Assembly (NCBI GenBank): GCA_023266155.1
Contig: JAHFRS010000055.1
Location: 1-7,236 of the forward strand
DNA from: an archaeon
Lineage (GTDB): Archaea; Nanobdellota; Nanobdellia; Woesearchaeales; GW2011-AR9
Reading direction: 5' to 3'
DNA length: 7,236 nt
Shown: piece by piece, positions 5,299-7,236 of the stretch
Layout of the letters: each line of letters starts with the position of its first letter
Numbering within the stretch: position 1 is the stretch's first letter
The notes under the pieces: generated by a model
What the model saw: the letters and a program-made list of their open reading frames with translations, nothing else
What the model was told of the DNA's origin: nothing
The model's database searches: none
Program-made: the position numbers and the translations under genes

Positions 5299-5310
5299 TA
5301 TTTTCTTTAG
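5195..5310 (+). repeat. Direct repeat, copy 2
   Basis: This is the second copy of the tRNA 3' segment. The identity starts abruptly at CTTAG inside the variable arm. A 46-base spacer (5149-5194) separates it from copy 1. Confidence 0.95.
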
Positions 5311-5354
5311 CGAAGAGGTGGCACGAATTTCTCTATAATTTTTCCATCCAAAAC

Positions 5355-5363
5355 TATATAAAT
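5355..5363 (+). promoter_or_regulatory. TATA box of the PAC2-family gene
   Basis: TATATAAAT lies about 26 bases before the ATG at 5385. This predicts that transcription starts at or next to the start codon, a leaderless mRNA. No ribosome site precedes the ATG. Confidence 0.65.
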
Positions 5364-5384
5364 AAACAATTCTTTTCTATTAAT

Positions 5385-6187
5385 ATGCACTCTGCCTGGG
5401 AAATCACGCCGGAAACGAAAACTGTTCCAAAACTGAATAAACCTATTCTCATCGAAGGCCTGCCTGGCATTGGCAACGTCGGCAAGATCGCTGTTGATTT
5501 TTGGTGGAAGAGCTGAAAGCGGTGAAACTCTATTCATTTTTTTCCCATAAATTTCCCCATTCGGTATTTGTCAACCAGCAAAATCTGGTGGAAATGCCCC
5601 GGATAGAATTATATTACAAAACTTTTGGCGGGAAGAAACAGGATTTATTATTATTAACGGGAGATATCCAGCCGATCGATGAAGAGAGCTGTTTCACTTT
5701 CTGTGAAGAAGTGTTGAAAATTACTCAGCAATTTCATTGCACAGAAATTATCACCACCGGCGGCATTGGGCTGCAGAATATCTCTGAGCAGCCTCGCGTG
5801 TTCTGCACCAGCAATGATGCCACATTGTTGAAAGAATACACTGTCAAAAATTTAGGAGTCGAGCAGAATATTTTTGGTGTGGTTGGCCCGATTATCGGCG
5901 TTTCCGGCATTTTATTGGGACTGGGAAAAAAAAGAGGTGTAAAAGGGGTAGCCTTATTAGCGGAAACTTTTGGCCATCCATTATATCTGGGGGTGAAAGG
6001 AGCCCAGGAACTGCTTCGGGTTATTGACCGGAAGTTTCAGTTACAGATTGACTTGAAGAAAATGGGCAAGGAAATCATTGAGATGGAAAAAGAATTGATG
6101 AAAAAGACCAAAGAGTGGGCTGCCGAAACGATGGGCGGGCAGGCGGGAGCCAAAGCCAAGTATAAAGAGGCAGGGTATATCGGTTGA
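5385..6187 (+). pseudogene. PAC2-family (proteasome assembly chaperone-like) protein with a -1 frameshift
   Basis: PAC2-family proteins are related to eukaryotic proteasome assembly chaperones, and archaeal members are thought to act in proteasome assembly or protein quality control. The ATG at 5385 gives a classic PAC2 start with Ile-Glu-Gly-Leu-Pro-Gly-Ile-Gly-Asn-Val-Gly. After Val-Asp-Phe the frame ends at a TGA (5514-5516). The rest of the family sequence continues in another phase from 5501 to the TGA at 6185-6187. It includes Thr-Gly-Asp-Ile-Gln-Pro, Thr-Thr-Gly-Gly-Ile-Gly, Gly-Pro-Ile-Ile-Gly-Val-Ser-Gly and a charged coiled-coil-like tail. One extra T in the run 5498-5502 would restore a protein of about 267 residues reading Asp-Phe-Leu-Val-Glu-Glu. 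Both halves look well preserved, so a homopolymer sequencing or assembly error is as likely as a real recent mutation. A TTG at 5501 is not a convincing separate start. Confidence 0.85.
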
Positions 6188-6244
6188 TTGGTCAAATAAT
6201 TTGCCGGTTCAATAATTTTTGAGAGATAAAAGCGGGGATAAACA

Positions 6245-6574
6245 ATGTTGCCAGATGAACAGGAAATGCGGGAATTTGTCAAAGAAATACCACCGACCGC
6301 CCAAGGAAAATTAGCGGCGATGAATAAATTATTTTTTAAAGAAGCAAAGATGGAAGAAGCGTTCGCGCAAATGGATTTGTTCTTTAAAGATTTGATCAGC
6401 AACAATCCGGCCTATTTTGAGGCTCTTCAACATTGCCGGACGGAAGAAGAAATCAAACTAGCCACGGCAGATTTTTTTGCCAGGAATCCGCAGATGGTTG
6501 AAGAAACAATTTTAAGCATGTTGGCTGTCAAAAGGGATAAGTGGGAAGCTCAGGAAAAGAAGAAAGAAGGGTAA
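6245..6574 (+). CDS. Hypothetical 109-aa helical protein
   Basis: ATG 6245 lies 57 bases after the PAC2-family stop, with a GGGGAT stretch 6 bases before it as a weak ribosome site. The stop is TAA at 6572-6574. The protein is nearly all polar and helical, rich in Glu, Lys and Met. Its Ala-Met-Asn-Lys-Leu-Phe-Phe-Lys-Glu and Met-Asp-Leu-Phe-Phe-Lys-Asp segments suggest a helical bundle. The C-terminal 20 residues are highly charged and coiled-coil-like. There is no signal peptide, membrane segment or catalytic motif. Same strand and close spacing suggest cotranscription with the PAC2-family gene and perhaps a related role, which is inference. I do not recognise the family. Confidence 0.7.
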   Translation: MLPDEQEMREFVKEIPPTAQGKLAAMNKLFFKEAKMEEAFAQMDLFFKDLISNNPAYFEALQHCRTEEEIKLATADFFARNPQMVEETILSMLAVKRDKWEAQEKKKEG

Positions 6575-6649
6575 AGCCGAAGTGGGAGAAATGAGAAGCG
6601 TAGAGACGAAAAGTTTGTCTATCACCGCGCAGAAAGAAAGTTGGGGCCG

Positions 6650-6988
6650 TTAGTATCTAAATCGTTTCTCATACTCTTTATGTGTCATCCACTCTAGAAC
6701 TACACTCAGTACAACAACTTCGTCTCTTTTGATAGTATAAATAAGTCTCCAGGCATTAGGTAAGTTGTACTTCCACAGATTAGTAAGAGGGCCGTATTTT
6801 GCCTGATACACTTGTGGGATTAATCGTTTGGGAATCTGAATTCCGGAGAAAGCATTCTTTCGTAAATCAGCTACAGCTCTATCTAACCATTCCTTGAGTT
6901 GTTTATCCTCAAATTTCCCACTTTCAAGTTCGTGGTACGCCTTCTTGAGGTTCTCATCTCCAAACTTCACTGCTGAGTTTAATTCCAT
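6650..6988 (-). CDS. RelE/ParE-superfamily toxin-like protein
   Basis: From the ATG at 6986-6988 this has 112 residues, a typical RelE-fold length. The N-terminus is a long amphipathic helix region. Next come Ile-Pro-Lys-Arg-Leu-Ile-Pro (51-57), Asn-Leu-Trp-Lys-Tyr-Asn-Leu (70-76), Ala-Trp-Arg-Leu-Ile-Tyr-Thr (79-85) and a hydrophobic strand at 91-98. The C-terminus Thr-His-Lys-Glu-Tyr-Glu-Lys-Arg-Phe is the usual end of this family. Arg81, His103 and Tyr106 are plausible active residues. RelE-type toxins cut mRNA on the ribosome, though activity here is inferred. The frame extends upstream to 7036, but GAGG before the ATG and the 10-base overlap with the preceding gene favour 6988. The gene lies downstream of a winged-helix-like gene, a toxin-antitoxin-like arrangement with the regulator first. 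Confidence 0.75.
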   Translation of the reverse strand: MELNSAVKFGDENLKKAYHELESGKFEDKQLKEWLDRAVADLRKNAFSGIQIPKRLIPQVYQAKYGPLTNLWKYNLPNAWRLIYTIKRDEVVVLSVVLEWMTHKEYEKRFRY

Positions 6989-7236
6989 GAAAGATCTTTC
7001 CTCGCCAAATATCGTCTTACTCCTTCTGGATCCCAAACCCAGGCAAGTTTCCCTTCTTTGTCCAGGGCTATTTTTCCCGATTCCATAAGATAATCAATGA
7101 TCAGGCAGAACGTCTGGTACATCATTTTTTTAGGTAAGTGCTCCCAAAGAGACTTTTTCTTAAATTCTCCACTATTTTCATAGACAAATTTTTCTACCAT
7201 CAATACCGTATCGAGCTGAGGGTAGTGCAGTATTTC
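6979..7236 (-). CDS. Small winged-helix-like protein, possible antitoxin/regulator (5' end at window edge)
   Basis: The stop is at 6979-6981 and the frame is open to the right edge of the window. An ATG at 7198-7200 and a TTG at 7201-7203 occur. The upstream codons (Glu-Ile-Leu-His-Tyr-Pro-Gln-Leu-Asp-Thr-Val-Leu) look like genuine protein, so the real start is probably just outside. The pattern is helix, then Lys-Lys-Ser-Leu-Trp-Glu-His-Leu-Pro-Lys-Lys-Met-Met-Tyr-Gln-Thr-Phe, then a second helix ending Leu-Met-Glu-Ser-Gly-Lys-Ile. It closes with a short beta wing Leu-Ala-Trp-Val-Trp. This fits a winged helix-turn-helix DNA-binding domain of about 85 residues. Its last 10 bases overlap the RelE-like gene, implying coupled translation. 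Antitoxin function is inferred from position only. Confidence 0.65.
   Translation of the reverse strand, partial: EILHYPQLDTVLMVEKFVYENSGEFKKKSLWEHLPKKMMYQTFCLIIDYLMESGKIALDKEGKLAWVWDPEGVRRYLARKDLSWN

Noticed and set aside
5034..5310. CRISPR array
   Set aside because: There are only two long copies, and they are explained as the 3' part of a tRNA gene; no short regularly spaced repeats.
5271..5384. Upstream extension of the PAC2-family frame to 5271
   Set aside because: It would run through tRNA copy 2 and the TATA box; ATG 5385 fits the TATA spacing and the family start.
6037..6405. 122-aa minus-strand open frame
   Set aside because: It is antisense to the PAC2-family tail and the 109-aa gene, both of which look coding on the plus strand.
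6894..7088. 64-aa plus-strand open frame
   Set aside because: It lies antisense to the RelE-like and winged-helix-like genes and its peptide matches nothing.

Overview
The window looks archaeal. It encodes GatD, the archaea-specific glutaminase subunit of the Glu-tRNA(Gln) amidotransferase, and a PAC2-family proteasome-assembly-chaperone-like protein. It also holds a tRNA gene interrupted by introns that fold into bulge-helix-bulge (BHB) splice motifs. Several genes have archaeal TATA boxes about 25-30 bp upstream of a leaderless start codon. The moderate GC content, compact layout, bacterial-type S-adenosylhomocysteine hydrolase and small winged-helix/RelE pair suggest an uncultivated lineage of the DPANN (Woesearchaeota-like) kind. 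That placement is inference only.

Layout: (1) 1-1300 is an AT-rich accessory stretch. It has the 3' end of a RimK-like ATP-grasp gene, a gap with a coding-like remnant on the minus strand, and an unrecognised 118-aa gene with its own TATA box and Shine-Dalgarno site; exact 14-bp inverted repeats flank that gene. (2) 1313-4094 is a divergent housekeeping pair, ahcY (minus) and gatD (plus), sharing a 46-70 bp promoter with one near-palindromic TATA tract. (3) 4146-4877 has an inverted repeat and TATA box followed by two overlapping reading frames of unknown function. (4) 4930-5310 is the most unusual part: a tRNA-Leu(GAG) gene with three introns (D-loop, 37/38 and 59/60), followed by a second, 5'-truncated copy of its 3' part including the third intron. 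(5) 5385-6574 holds a PAC2-family gene carrying an apparent one-base deletion, then a small helical protein. (6) 6650-7236 (minus) is an overlapping two-gene unit: a winged-helix-like small protein, cut by the window edge, and a RelE/ParE-like toxin.

Functionally, gatD and the tRNA gene belong to translation, ahcY to the methyl cycle, and the PAC2 gene probably to proteasome-related protein quality control. The RelE-like unit and the AT-rich left end are accessory. The best candidates for follow-up are the three-intron tRNA and its tandem 3' duplication. The duplication could be the scar of a tRNA-targeted integrative element, a pseudogene, or less likely a split-tRNA 3' half.
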